Assembly: GCA_964535125.1 (NCBI GenBank)
Contig: CAZHSN010000037.1
Coordinates: forward strand, 1 to 25,518
DNA length: 25,518 nucleotides
Reading direction: 5' to 3'
Origin: CAZHSN01 sp964535125
GTDB taxonomy: Bacteria; Armatimonadota; HRBIN16
The notes beneath the pieces were generated by a model. The model was not told the DNA's origin. It did not search any database and saw only the letters and a program-made list of their open reading frames with translations. Made by a program: the position numbers and the translations under genes. Of the stretch, positions 1-9,300 are shown one piece after another. Numbering within the stretch: position 1 is the stretch's first letter; each line of letters begins with the position of its first letter.

Positions 1-158
1 CCGGGGGTGAAGCGCGGTGCGTTTGCACGCCCCGCGCGGGGAAGGTGCGGCGCTCCCGCATTTGGGTAGCCGCCAACTGTCCCCGCGCCGCAGGCGCGCC
101 ACCCCCGTGCGGCGCGAAGCGCCGCACTTAACCCCATTCACTTAATATCCGCGTTCGG
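1..158. repeat. Palindrome-rich intergenic repeat, left copy
   Basis: No gene is seen here. The stretch holds GGGGGTGAAGCG (3-14), a perfect 12-bp palindrome CCCCGCGCGGGG (30-41), and a perfect hairpin at 107-127 (stem GTGCGGCGC / GCGCCGCAC, loop GAA) preceded by ACCCCC and followed by TTAACCC. The same ordered words recur at 25392-25443, so this is one copy of a dispersed REP-like element. Here about 85 extra bases separate the GGGGGTG and CACCCCC arms. It lies just downstream of the stop codon of the minus-strand operon (159) and might also act as a transcript-end hairpin, although no T-run follows it on the minus strand. Confidence 0.6.
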
Positions 159-1607
159 CTACCGCCCTGGCGCCGACGGGAGCCGGATCGACAGATCGGG
201 CTGAGGTTCGCCGTCCCGTGTCCAACCGATTATCCGCAGCCACATCCGCGTCTCGGCGGCGGCGGCGAACAGGTAATCCGCAGGGACGTTGCTCATGACC
301 AACCCGTTGATCACCACGCTGCTGCATTTGCCGGGACTGTCGATCAGAAACGCCCGGCCGTTCGCCTGTTGTACCATCCGGCCGCTCGCCACGACATTTG
401 CGGGCGCGAACGAACTGATGGACAGGTTGGTGAATTGAAGCGTGCCCCCAGCGAAGCCGGGATCGATCGCTACAGCCGCCTGCCTGCCTGTCTCGCTTCC
501 AGCCGCCGGGAACGGCTGATCCGGAGCAATACTGACGTGGATCATGCAGTTACTGAACTGGTTGGGCAGAATGGTCCCCAGAACCGCTTCGATACCGATC
601 GTCACATTGTCCAGCTTCAGGTTGTGAACGGAACCCCAGGGCGCCTGCCCCCAAGGATGGACGGTCGGTTCACCGGTCAGCGGATCCGCGAACGGCTTGT
701 TTTCCGATGTACCCAGCCGCATCCCGGTATGCGCGAGGAAGACGACCACATCGTTGATCGAGTAGCCGTCCACGCTGCCGAAGTCGAACACGATGTTGTC
801 GGGATGTGCCGTAATGATGTCGTGCAGGATCGCGTGTTCATAGGAGATTGGTTCTTCGACATTTGGCACCACATGGATCCCGTCGATGCGCACGGTATCT
901 TTGGCTTCACGCAGGGCGAAGGCCCGCTTATACCCGTACAGATAGCACCGGTTGATGAACACCTTGCCCGCGCCCGATACGGCGAAGAAGTCCCAATACC
1001 GTCCGCAGGTGATGTCCTCGATGGTGGTGCTCGCCACGCCCGGCCGTATGGTGAAGGTAGGCCCCATCGGCTTCACGTGATCCGCAAGAAACCGCCGCCG
1101 CCGCTCTTCCTCTGAGCGGTACGGGTACCGCGTGTTGGGATCGACGAACTCCTTGTCTGATGGCCAGGGCTGCTGATCATACAGGATGTACAGACCGCGT
1201 ACGGTGTTGCCGCCGGTCAGTTCGAATAGCGGCGCTTTCACCTTGCCTGAGTACTCGGATTCCGCAGGGCGCGCCAGAATCACCGCGCCGGTCTGCATGC
1301 GTCGCGGCACGCCCTCCCAAGCGATGAACGGCATCCCCGCCGGCGCCCCGATCAGGCTGACCCCTTGGGGGATGGTCACTTTGCGAGTCAGCACATACCC
1401 GCCGCCTGGTTTCACCGGCTCGATCCAAACCGTGTCGCCGCGTTTCGCGGCGGCGTCCAGTGCGCGTTGAAACGCCCGTGTGTCATCGGTGCGGCCATCG
1501 CCCTTGGCGCCGTGTCCCTGTACGGTGATGGCGCCGTATGCGGTGTGCTGTGCTGCACCTAACAGGACCAAAACCAACAGCGGGAACAGCCAGACAGATC
1601 GGGCCAT
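159..1607 (-). CDS. Secreted pectate-lyase-like beta-helix protein
   Basis: A 482-residue protein. Residues 1-25 form a signal peptide (MARSV, then a Leu/Val-rich core, then a TAYGA-type cleavage site). The mature N-terminus reads ITVQGHGAKGDGRTDDTRAF, then a VWIEP / GGYVLTRKVTIPQGVSLIG run. This is the classic opening of the Pectate_lyase_3 / GH28-like right-handed beta-helix superfamily, in which 'GAKGDGxTDDTxAFQxAL' begins the helix. The rest (VRGLYILYDQQ, TIEDITCGRYWDFFAV, VFINRCYLYGYKRAF, INDVVVFLAHTG) looks like successive helix coils. The start at 1607 is chosen over one 24 codons upstream because AGGAGG sits 7 nt before it and the signal peptide begins there. It is the last gene of a minus-strand operon, 76 bp after the rhamnosidase gene. 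Catalytic residues cannot be assigned by eye. It may be a lyase, a hydrolase or an epimerase. Confidence 0.85.
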   Translation of the reverse strand: MARSVWLFPLLVLVLLGAAQHTAYGAITVQGHGAKGDGRTDDTRAFQRALDAAAKRGDTVWIEPVKPGGGYVLTRKVTIPQGVSLIGAPAGMPFIAWEGVPRRMQTGAVILARPAESEYSGKVKAPLFELTGGNTVRGLYILYDQQPWPSDKEFVDPNTRYPYRSEEERRRRFLADHVKPMGPTFTIRPGVASTTIEDITCGRYWDFFAVSGAGKVFINRCYLYGYKRAFALREAKDTVRIDGIHVVPNVEEPISYEHAILHDIITAHPDNIVFDFGSVDGYSINDVVVFLAHTGMRLGTSENKPFADPLTGEPTVHPWGQAPWGSVHNLKLDNVTIGIEAVLGTILPNQFSNCMIHVSIAPDQPFPAAGSETGRQAAVAIDPGFAGGTLQFTNLSISSFAPANVVASGRMVQQANGRAFLIDSPGKCSSVVINGLVMSNVPADYLFAAAAETRMWLRIIGWTRDGEPQPDLSIRLPSAPGR

Positions 1608-1614
1608 AACGTCG

Positions 1615-1620
1615 CCTCCT
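1615..1620 (-). promoter_or_regulatory. RBS fixing the start of the beta-helix gene
   Basis: On the minus strand AGGAGG lies 7 nt before the ATG at 1607. It decides in favour of this start over the upstream in-frame ATG at 1679, which overlaps the end of the preceding gene region. Confidence 0.85.
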
Positions 1621-1683
1621 CCAGTTGCTCGTGTGAACGGCAGGGGTGCGCCGGGGCGTGTGCGCCCCGGCTGTATCATCTGG

Positions 1684-3918
1684 TCAGCGGCGCGTGATGG
1701 TGCCCAGCTCGAACCCCTCGGGTGTTTCGGTCAGCACCTCCATGCCGTCCGGTGCATCCACGGTGAGGTCGATCCGGCCATCGTACCGCTCCCACCGTAC
1801 CGACACATCCCCTCGGGGAGTCGGGACTGTACCCTCCGCCCACTGCAGCCCGCCTGGATGCGGACAGATCCGGACCGCGGTGAAACCGGCTTCCGCAGGA
1901 GTGATGCCCAGCACCTGCTCCGACAGGAACGCCGCCGGTCCACCTGCCCAGCCGTGGCACAGGCTGATGCGGTACCGACCATAGGAGTCCGTCCACAGGT
2001 TCTGATGGGTATCACCATCAGGTCCCGGCATGGTATCGATGCCTGATGGTTCGGTAACCCAGCGCGGATCGAACACCTCCCAGAAGCTGGTTGCGCCGGC
2101 ATTCAGCATCGCACCCCAGTAGTCGTGAATAATGCGCACCGCGCGCTCGTGCTGCCCCAGCATTCCCAACGCCACCAGCACATAGTAGTTTTGGAACGGC
2201 GACACGAACCGGTCTCGCGGGTCGCTGAGATCGGCGGTAATGGCATCCGCAGCTTCTGCCGGAGCACAGCCGCTGAGCCAGGCCCAGGCATTGATCTGCT
2301 GCCGGTCGGAGAACAGTTGGGTGGCGGGATCGTACCAGGCTGCGCGGGCGGCGTCTTGTGCCTTTTGCACCACAGCGCGCCATCGGGACACCAGGTTCTG
2401 TGCATCCAGAACCTCAGCCAGCCGTGCACAGGCGTCCAACGCGGCGACCAGTTGAAAGTGCGTGCCTTTCACGCACTCTGGCTGGGCGATCCAGGCCCAG
2501 TCGATCAAGGGGCTGAATGAGTCCGGGCAGGTCCACAAGTGGTCAGGGCCGAACTGCCCGGCGAACCAGTCTCCAACCGCCGTCAGATGGGGCAGGTTGG
2601 CGCGCAGCGTAGCAAGGTCGGCTTCGTACCGCCAGATCAGTTCATACGCCATGGCCCAATAGGCGGTATAGCCTGGGATTCCCTGTATGACACGCGGCCA
2701 CTCGCCGGCAATTCGCAGATGCTCCAGCGACTCCTTGATGACCGACGCGTCTCCGAAGGCGTTGTAGATGACCTCCGTCTCCACATGCAGGTCGCCCGCC
2801 CACTCCAGCCTGTCGCGTTTGATGCCGTCCCAGAGGCCGGTCTGCAGGCAGAGATGCGCGGTGCGTGCACTGACCTGCCAAATCCGGTCCAGCAGCGGAT
2901 CACTGCAGGTGAAACGTCCGTGCTGCTGCAGCGGCAGCTCGGTGGTCCGCGTCAACAGCGTGTCGAACCGTACCGGGCCATCAGCCTGCAGCACCGTGAT
3001 CTTTACAAATCGGAAACCCAGTTCGCCCACGAGCGCCACGCCGCCGGCCGGAACATCCACGGTGAACTCCACCCAGCTGTGGCTGTTTACACCAGGGTTC
3101 AGTGCCTCGGCTACCGACTCGGCGCATTGAATATGCAGCCGGGCGGCGCTGTCGGGGCACAACTGCAGCGCCACGCTGCCGCACATCTCTGCGCCTGCAT
3201 CCAGTACAACCCATGGGTTGGGGGCCGAGGCGGTCGGCTCCATGTCGATCAAGGGTGCGGCGTCGCACGGCACGTTGACGGTGACCACGCCGTCGAAGCC
3301 GACTGCGCGGGTGAACTCATGCCACTCATGCGCCAGCCGTGCTTCGGGCACTCCATCCACCATGCCCGGGTACAGCTCCGGCAGTCCGCGCACATCGGCG
3401 GTAAGCCCCGGAAACACCTGGCAGGGCCCGGGGGTGGCCTCCACGGCGTTTCCGAGGCGCTGTATCGGCTGATCGGCGCCGCTGTCGCTGATACCCACCC
3501 AATGCTCATCTGTCTGAATTCGTTCGATTCGGCCGTCGGCGAAACGCATGATCAGCACGGCCAGCAGGCCTTTCAGCCCGTTCCATGCGTCGCCCTCTAT
3601 GGTGAGCGTATTGGCGCCCTTCTTCAGGCAGGGCGTGACGTCCTGGACCAGCATCAGCGGTCGGTTGATATGCCAGGCGGTGGCCGGTGCGTCCGGAGCG
3701 AATCGGCGTCCGTTTACGGTGGCGCGCACGCCGACGTCGCCTCCGCCATCCGCACGTAGCACCATACCGCAGTAGAACAGCACCGCGCGCTCCGGTGTGT
3801 CTTCCAATGCGAACCGTCTGGCCACCGTCGCCTGTGTATCATGTCCGCTCCAGAGGTAGCTGGCCAGTTCGCGGACGTCCAGGTGTGGGAAGCAGTTGTT
3901 CAGTATGAAACCGTTCAT
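1684..3918 (-). CDS. GH78-like alpha-L-rhamnosidase
   Basis: A 744-residue protein predicted to release terminal alpha-L-rhamnose. Residues 1-330 are beta-sandwich domains; residues 40-125 look like the carbohydrate-binding jelly roll (VRATVNGRRF, GANTLTIEGDAW). The (alpha/alpha)6 barrel runs from about 335 to 670. It carries the GH78 signature WDGIKRDRLEWAGDLHVE (363-380), where E380 fits the general acid. E614 in GATSFWEVF fits the catalytic base. The C-terminal beta domain has the family ending SLCHGWAGGPAAFLSEQVLGI followed by ICPHPGGLQWAEGTVPTPRG. No signal peptide is visible, so the enzyme is probably cytoplasmic unless exported another way. A modest AAGGA lies upstream of the start. 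It sits between the UroD-like gene (50 bp gap) and the beta-helix gene (76 bp gap). Length is somewhat short for GH78 but complete. Confidence 0.88.
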   Translation of the reverse strand: MNGFILNNCFPHLDVRELASYLWSGHDTQATVARRFALEDTPERAVLFYCGMVLRADGGGDVGVRATVNGRRFAPDAPATAWHINRPLMLVQDVTPCLKKGANTLTIEGDAWNGLKGLLAVLIMRFADGRIERIQTDEHWVGISDSGADQPIQRLGNAVEATPGPCQVFPGLTADVRGLPELYPGMVDGVPEARLAHEWHEFTRAVGFDGVVTVNVPCDAAPLIDMEPTASAPNPWVVLDAGAEMCGSVALQLCPDSAARLHIQCAESVAEALNPGVNSHSWVEFTVDVPAGGVALVGELGFRFVKITVLQADGPVRFDTLLTRTTELPLQQHGRFTCSDPLLDRIWQVSARTAHLCLQTGLWDGIKRDRLEWAGDLHVETEVIYNAFGDASVIKESLEHLRIAGEWPRVIQGIPGYTAYWAMAYELIWRYEADLATLRANLPHLTAVGDWFAGQFGPDHLWTCPDSFSPLIDWAWIAQPECVKGTHFQLVAALDACARLAEVLDAQNLVSRWRAVVQKAQDAARAAWYDPATQLFSDRQQINAWAWLSGCAPAEAADAITADLSDPRDRFVSPFQNYYVLVALGMLGQHERAVRIIHDYWGAMLNAGATSFWEVFDPRWVTEPSGIDTMPGPDGDTHQNLWTDSYGRYRISLCHGWAGGPAAFLSEQVLGITPAEAGFTAVRICPHPGGLQWAEGTVPTPRGDVSVRWERYDGRIDLTVDAPDGMEVLTETPEGFELGTITRR

Positions 3919-3968
3919 GTGTGTATGTCCTTATCAGGGTATATCTGCAGCCGGATTATAGTAACACG

Positions 3969-5105
3969 TCAGGCCAGCGCTTCGGCTTCTTCCAACATGG
4001 CCTCGTAGTTGCGGATCACATGCGGCGCCAGGGTGCGGCCGTATGGAGCGCTGGAGGGCATCAGTACGAAACCGCGTCCCGTCCCCCATGTGCCTTCTTG
4101 TAACGACCGGCGGACGACTTCGCGGAACCGTCCGGTTGGCAGGTTCTCCAGATCGCAGATTTCGATGTTGCCGAACAGCGTCAGCCGGTCTCCATACTGT
4201 TCGCGCACCTCCTGCAGGGTAACATCGCCCTGAGGCGCCGGTTCGATGGGATCGATGGCGTCCGCGCCGGCTTCGATCATGGCGGGCAGAATGTTGCGGA
4301 TGCGGCCGTGGCAATGGAACCGCGCGAAGCCGCCGGTGCTGCGGATCGCCTCGGCGATCGGGCGGTCGTACCGCACGACGTATTCGTTAAACAGCCTGGG
4401 GGGCAGGTAGGGTTCCGAGGCGTACTCCGGACCAGCGATCCGCCAGAGATGGCCGGGGAACTCCTGTGCGACCTGCCGGACACGGCGGTACAGGCCTTCG
4501 GCGAATAGATCCAGCAGCCGGTGGAACAGGTCGGGTCGTTGGAACGCGATGACCGTGTAGTCGGCCATTGAAAAGAGCCCCGCGGCCATGCAGAGTGGAT
4601 CGGCCGTATCCACCATCACGACACCGCGGTCACCCAGTGCCTGTTCCATCACAGGCAACTGTGAGGTGTCGACGGTGTATTCGAACACCTCCCGCGGCAG
4701 TTCAAGGAACGCCTCCACATCGTCCTCATCTTCCAGCAGATGCTTGATCACCCAGGTGGTAAACAGATCGGCATCGCGCCGGTGGACTTCGGTCAGCGTA
4801 CGGCCGCCCACCGTCCAGGTGCGTTCAATGAACATCGACGTGCCTTCATCCCGCACGGTCTCGGTGAACACATCCGCCAGAGCTTCCGGGTACACCGGTG
4901 CGCCGTTCGCGCCGGCCATACGGATCAGGTCGGAGCGTTGCTCCGCTAACTCCAGCAGCGGCGCCCAGTCGGGTGCGTTGTAGATGTTGTATGGGCTGGG
5001 ATCGGCCGGATCGACGATGAACCCGCCGATTTCGTAGAAGCTTACAGCCGGACGATCTACTGGCAGCCCCAGCAGTGAGGCTTGCAGCCGCTCGCGCGAT
5101 GTCAT
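3969..5105 (-). CDS. UroD-superfamily protein (methyltransferase/decarboxylase-like)
   Basis: A 378-residue protein of the uroporphyrinogen decarboxylase / MtaA-CmuA superfamily. The opening SRERLQASLLGLPVDRPAV and the C-terminal barrel strands (GADAIDPIEPAPQGDVTLQEVREQ.., LTLFGNIEI, GFVLMPSSAPYGR) are typical. It lacks the RQAGRY-type N-terminal motif of true heme-pathway HemE. At 264-267 it has HCHG where corrinoid/thiol methyltransferases carry the zinc motif HxCG, so the usual Cys is replaced by His. The start at 5105 is preferred over an upstream in-frame ATG at 5279: GGGGGA lies a few bases upstream and conserved sequence begins there. No corrinoid protein or methyltransferase partner is encoded nearby. 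In such operons the family probably acts on a sugar-derived or methylated substrate, but the reaction is unknown. Confidence 0.82.
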   Translation of the reverse strand: MTSRERLQASLLGLPVDRPAVSFYEIGGFIVDPADPSPYNIYNAPDWAPLLELAEQRSDLIRMAGANGAPVYPEALADVFTETVRDEGTSMFIERTWTVGGRTLTEVHRRDADLFTTWVIKHLLEDEDDVEAFLELPREVFEYTVDTSQLPVMEQALGDRGVVMVDTADPLCMAAGLFSMADYTVIAFQRPDLFHRLLDLFAEGLYRRVRQVAQEFPGHLWRIAGPEYASEPYLPPRLFNEYVVRYDRPIAEAIRSTGGFARFHCHGRIRNILPAMIEAGADAIDPIEPAPQGDVTLQEVREQYGDRLTLFGNIEICDLENLPTGRFREVVRRSLQEGTWGTGRGFVLMPSSAPYGRTLAPHVIRNYEAMLEEAEALA

Positions 5106-5179
5106 GGCTTTTCCCCCGGTGTTTTTTGGGTTCGGTCGATCAATACGGCGTGTATGCCTTGATGTCCTGCTGCAGAGGC

Positions 5180-6325
5180 CTATCGGTGTACCGCAAGCCA
5201 CCGGCCGAATGCGTCGGGTGCGCCGGTACCGAGTACGGCGAACGTCGAACCGGGCGGATCCCACCAGCCATACACACAAATGACGTGTGCGCCTGCGGAA
5301 GTCAGCCGTTCCAGATAACGCAGCGCGGCGTCGGTGTCGCGGGTGGACCCGGTGACTTCAAACTCCACCGCGCCCCATTCGCGCCGCTTCGCGGCACCCA
5401 GTGCGTCGACTACAGCGTCCAGCGAACACCATGGCTCGGTCATGGTCAATCCTGGCCTGCTGTACCGGTTACAGGCTACCCGTATGGGAAGCAATCGGCC
5501 GTCTTCCGGCTCCGCCGGAGCGCCGGGCTGTGTGATCGCGGCGGTCAGATGGGTGTAGATAGACCGGCTCGGTATACCTGCCTGCACGCAGACGCGACAG
5601 AGATCCTGTATGTAGCGCCGTACGACCTCCGCCATCAGCTCTCGGAAGAGGTGGTCCAACGGTATGCGTCGGGCCTGAGCGGTGCGTTCCAGCTTTTCAG
5701 CTGTCCAGCCGCGGGCATGTAGCGCGGCGTAGCCGGTGCGTACCCGTTCTGAGTCCTCAAATACCGCGTCCCCGTCACGGGGGCGGTCGGTGACGTCGAG
5801 GTCCCGCGCGCTGTAGTAGCCGCTTTCCCAGCCAACCACCAGGCCGGCCAGCAGGTGCTGACGTCCTGACCGCGTCCAGCGCTTGAACCGGTCGGCCAGC
5901 GGCCGGGCGATGCCGTCTCTCACCCGGGATTGCACATATCTACGAAACAGAGGACTTTCATAGTTGGGTGGAGGGCCTTGCGCCATCCAGGATCCCCAGT
6001 TGATCCAGCGCCGGCGCACAATCGGTCCATGCGACGCGCCAGGCGCCGGAAACGCCGACCATTCGATCATCCGCGGATCGGTCCACTCCTTGGGCGTGTA
6101 GTTCCAGTCATCCAGATGGACCATCACCGGATATCCGGTGGACTCGGCTTCGTCCAGCACCGCGTTCACCTGCTGAGCGAGCGTGTCGGATGGTGTGGTG
6201 AGCGTGTAGAGCACGGTGCCGAAGCCAGGCTGCCGGGCTTGTCCCGACGTCGGGGCGGGATACCGTGACTGGATCTGCGACGAGGGTCCCAGAATGATCA
6301 GATACCGGGGTTCTGTGCGCTGCAT
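5180..6325 (-). CDS. Unrecognised TIM-barrel-like protein, possible glycosidase
   Basis: I do not recognise a named family. The 381-residue protein has features suggesting a (beta/alpha)8 barrel hydrolase: VMVHLDDWNY (67-76), INWGSWMAQGPPPNYESPLFRRYV (108-131), LAGLVVGWESGYYSARD (159-175) and WGAVEFEVTGS (317-327). If it is a clan GH-A-type enzyme, E167 would be an acid/base candidate and E321 or E323 a nucleophile candidate; this is inference only. No signal peptide is seen, although residues 8-13 are hydrophobic. AGGAG lies 6 nt before the ATG. It sits 63 bp after the tricorn-like gene and 74 bp before the UroD-like gene, on the same strand as the rhamnosidase and beta-helix genes. That supports a role in the same carbohydrate pathway. 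Confidence 0.7.
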   Translation of the reverse strand: MQRTEPRYLIILGPSSQIQSRYPAPTSGQARQPGFGTVLYTLTTPSDTLAQQVNAVLDEAESTGYPVMVHLDDWNYTPKEWTDPRMIEWSAFPAPGASHGPIVRRRWINWGSWMAQGPPPNYESPLFRRYVQSRVRDGIARPLADRFKRWTRSGRQHLLAGLVVGWESGYYSARDLDVTDRPRDGDAVFEDSERVRTGYAALHARGWTAEKLERTAQARRIPLDHLFRELMAEVVRRYIQDLCRVCVQAGIPSRSIYTHLTAAITQPGAPAEPEDGRLLPIRVACNRYSRPGLTMTEPWCSLDAVVDALGAAKRREWGAVEFEVTGSTRDTDAALRYLERLTSAGAHVICVYGWWDPPGSTFAVLGTGAPDAFGRWLAVHR

Positions 6326-6388
6326 GCCACACTCCTGGGTCGCCGGCCGATGACGCGAGAGTGACGCGTCACCGACCGGCCGGGTGCG

Positions 6389-9300
6389 TCAGTCGAGTCT
6401 GGGCGGTCTGTTCGATGGTCTCGGCCCGAAGTCCGGAGGCGACGCCGGCCGCCCGGCCAGCTGTTCTTCCATCACCCGCATGGCGGTGTCCAGCTGGGGA
6501 TCACGCCCGTCGCGATAGTCCTGCGGCCGGATCTCCACCTCGATGTCCGGGTCGGTGCCGTAGTTTTCCACCGCCCAACCCACGTCGTTGAACCAGAAGG
6601 AGTACTCCGGCTGCGTGGTGATCGCGCCGTCCATCAACGGCATGTCGGGCGAGATGCCGATCACGCCGCCCCAAGTGCGTTTACCCACCAGCGTACCCAG
6701 TTTCATCAGCTTGAACCCGTGGCTGAAGATGTCGCCATCGGATCCGGCGTCTTCATTGGTGATGGCTACGATCGGACCCGGGTAGGTCTGGATGGGGTAT
6801 GACATCGGTTTTCCACGCCGAGGCACATCATATCCAATGATCTTGCGGGCGAGTTTCTCCAGCAGCAGGCCCGAAACGCAGCCTCCGCCATTGAAGCGCA
6901 CGTCCACGATCAACCCTTCTCTCCCCATTTCGGTCAAGTAGCCCCGGTGGAACTCGGAAAACCCGCGGTCCATCATGTCGGGAACGTGCAGGTAACCGAC
7001 GCGGCCGTTGAAACGCTGATGAACAACCGCTCGGTTGGCGTTCACCCAGTCGCGGTATCGTGCCGAGTACTCGCTGCCCAGTGCGCGGATCACCACCGAT
7101 TCCGGTGCTTCGTCGCCTTGGCGTTGTACCCGCAGTTCGATCAGCTGTCCTGCCTGATTTTCCATCAGGCGCTCAGGCGGGGTGTCAGCGTCCAGCGGCG
7201 TGCCGTTGACGGCCAGAATGCGGTCACCTTCGACCAGCCCGACACCGGGTTCGCGCAACGCCGAGTCGGCGTCCACCAGCCAGCTGTCACCGTGGATCAC
7301 CCGGGTGATCCGCCAACTGGCGGTCTCTGAATCCCAGCAGACATCAGCGCCCAGCATCCCCACGCCTGCCCATGGCGACGGCCGGTAGTCACCGCCGTAT
7401 TCGTAGCAGTGGGATGTGCCCAGTTCGCCCTGCATCTCCCAGATGAGGTCGGAGAGTTCCGAACGGCTTCCCAGGCGGTCTACCAACGGCAGGTAGCGCT
7501 CCAGCACCTCGCGCCAGTCCACCCCTGACATGTCCTCGGTCCAGAAGTGATCGCGTTGCAGCCGCCAGGCTTCACGCACCATCTGCCTCCATTCGGGCAC
7601 GGGTAGCACCTGTATGCGCACCCGGTTCAGGTCGATCCAGCCGCTCTTGCGTCCTGCGGTGGCCGGAGCGTGCGCGTCGGGTTTGTCGCCGGCCTTCAGC
7701 AGCCGCAGGCGGTTGGGCTCCAGGTTCAGCAGTATCCACTTATGGTCGGCGCTGAAGGCAACCCCTCGAACCCCGCCCATCAGATGATCCAGTTTCCGCT
7801 CATGCAGGTCCCATGCAGCCAGTTCCATACCGCCATCATGTTCACCCGGCTCCGGTCCCTTGACGGGGAACCAACCCAGCACCACTTTGCCGTGTACGCC
7901 CCCGGCAAATGCGTAGCGTTGTTCGGGTACAGGGAACACGCACACGCGTTCCGCAAGCCCGTCCAGGTCGATCTGCACCGGCTTCGGAGCGTCGTCTGCC
8001 GGTTTGGCAGAGTCACTGTCACCGGCGCCTTCTGTGCCGCCGGTATGCGGTGCAGGCTCTTCGGGCGCTCCTTCGGTGGACTCAGCGGGTGTGTCTTTGG
8101 GTTTCTCCTCGTCGCCTCCCGGATCGTCGATCGGCAGGAACGGATTGCTCAACCCCTTCTGAAGCGTCACCAGATAGGGACGGCCGCCGAAGGTGAACCC
8201 CAGATCGAACAGCAGCGAGTCCCAGACGGGCGTGAAGTCGCGGTAAGAGACAAAGTAGAGGTACTTGCCATCGGGATCCCAGTCAGGGTTGATGTCCATG
8301 AACTCACCGGACGTCACATCGGTGGTGCTGCGGTCTGCCAAGTGGAACAGACGGATGGCGCTGCCCGATTCGGACACCGGCACATTGAAGCTCAGCCACT
8401 GACCATCGCTTGACCAAGCGGGGCGACCGATCCGGCCGTATTCACTGGAGGCGATCTGCTCCATAGAGCCGGACTCCAGGTCGATCAGCAGCAGTTCGTG
8501 CCGGTGGTTCGTGAGTGCGATCAGGTCGGCGACAGGGCTCGGTGCGATGGCTGTGACGCGTCCCACATCAAGGTCACCGAATGTGCACACCGGATCGGGG
8601 TCACCCGGTATGCGTACCTCCAGACGTTCCTCTCCTGTGGCGTCCGAGACAACGGCCACGCGCTGACCGTCATGCAGCCACTCCGGCATTCGATGCCGCA
8701 CCCCCGGCTCCGAGCCTGCAGCCCGTGCGGGGCCATGCCAAGGGCCCATTGCGAAGCAGCGTCCGCGGGCGTTAACCGCTACCCCGTCTCCCTTGGGCGC
8801 CAGGCTGAACCCTTGCAGCGAACCCGCCGGGTCGATCCAACGCGGTCGCAGTTGCGGGCGCGCCGTATCCAGTGTCACCGTGAGTGCGCGGTCGGACCCA
8901 TCCGCCGGATCGAACAGCCTGAGATCACCACCGCAATGGTAGATGATGTGCGTTCCATCGGTGCTGGCGCCACGCGCATAGAAGCGTGTATGGCCGGTGT
9001 GCCGCGTCCAGTCGCTTCCATCGGGGCGGCAGGAGTACAGGTTGCCGTAACCGTCGGGATCACCGATGAAGTACAGCCGGTCGCCGATCCACATGGGAGC
9101 GGCGTAGTTGCCAGCAGGCATCGGCAGCGGCTCGAATGCACCGTCACCCTGGCGGTCTACCCAGATCCTGCCGGCGGTGCCGCCGCGGTAGCGTTTCCAG
9201 CGGGCGGGATCGGCGGTGAAGCGCCCCAGCGCCACCATGCCGTTGGGGCCCCATGCGTTTGAAGCGGCATATCCCCAGGGAAGCCGCTGCGGCACGCCGC

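Noticed and set aside
1..134. CRISPR array or rRNA/tRNA at the left edge
   Set aside because: The repeats are nested palindromes without regular spacers, and no tRNA cloverleaf or rRNA motif was found.
2539..3759. Long plus-strand open frame (406 codons) opposite the GH78 gene
   Set aside because: It lies wholly antisense to a gene with clear family motifs, its residue composition is that of a GC-rich shadow, and no protein motif is seen.
3969..5105. HemE, the heme-pathway uroporphyrinogen decarboxylase
   Set aside because: The RQAGRY-type substrate motif is absent and the neighbours are carbohydrate genes, so only superfamily membership is supported.
5106..5279. N-terminal extension of the UroD-family protein
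   Set aside because: The extension is Arg-rich, overlaps the end of the preceding gene and has no family conservation; the conserved SRERLQ start follows the ATG at 5105.
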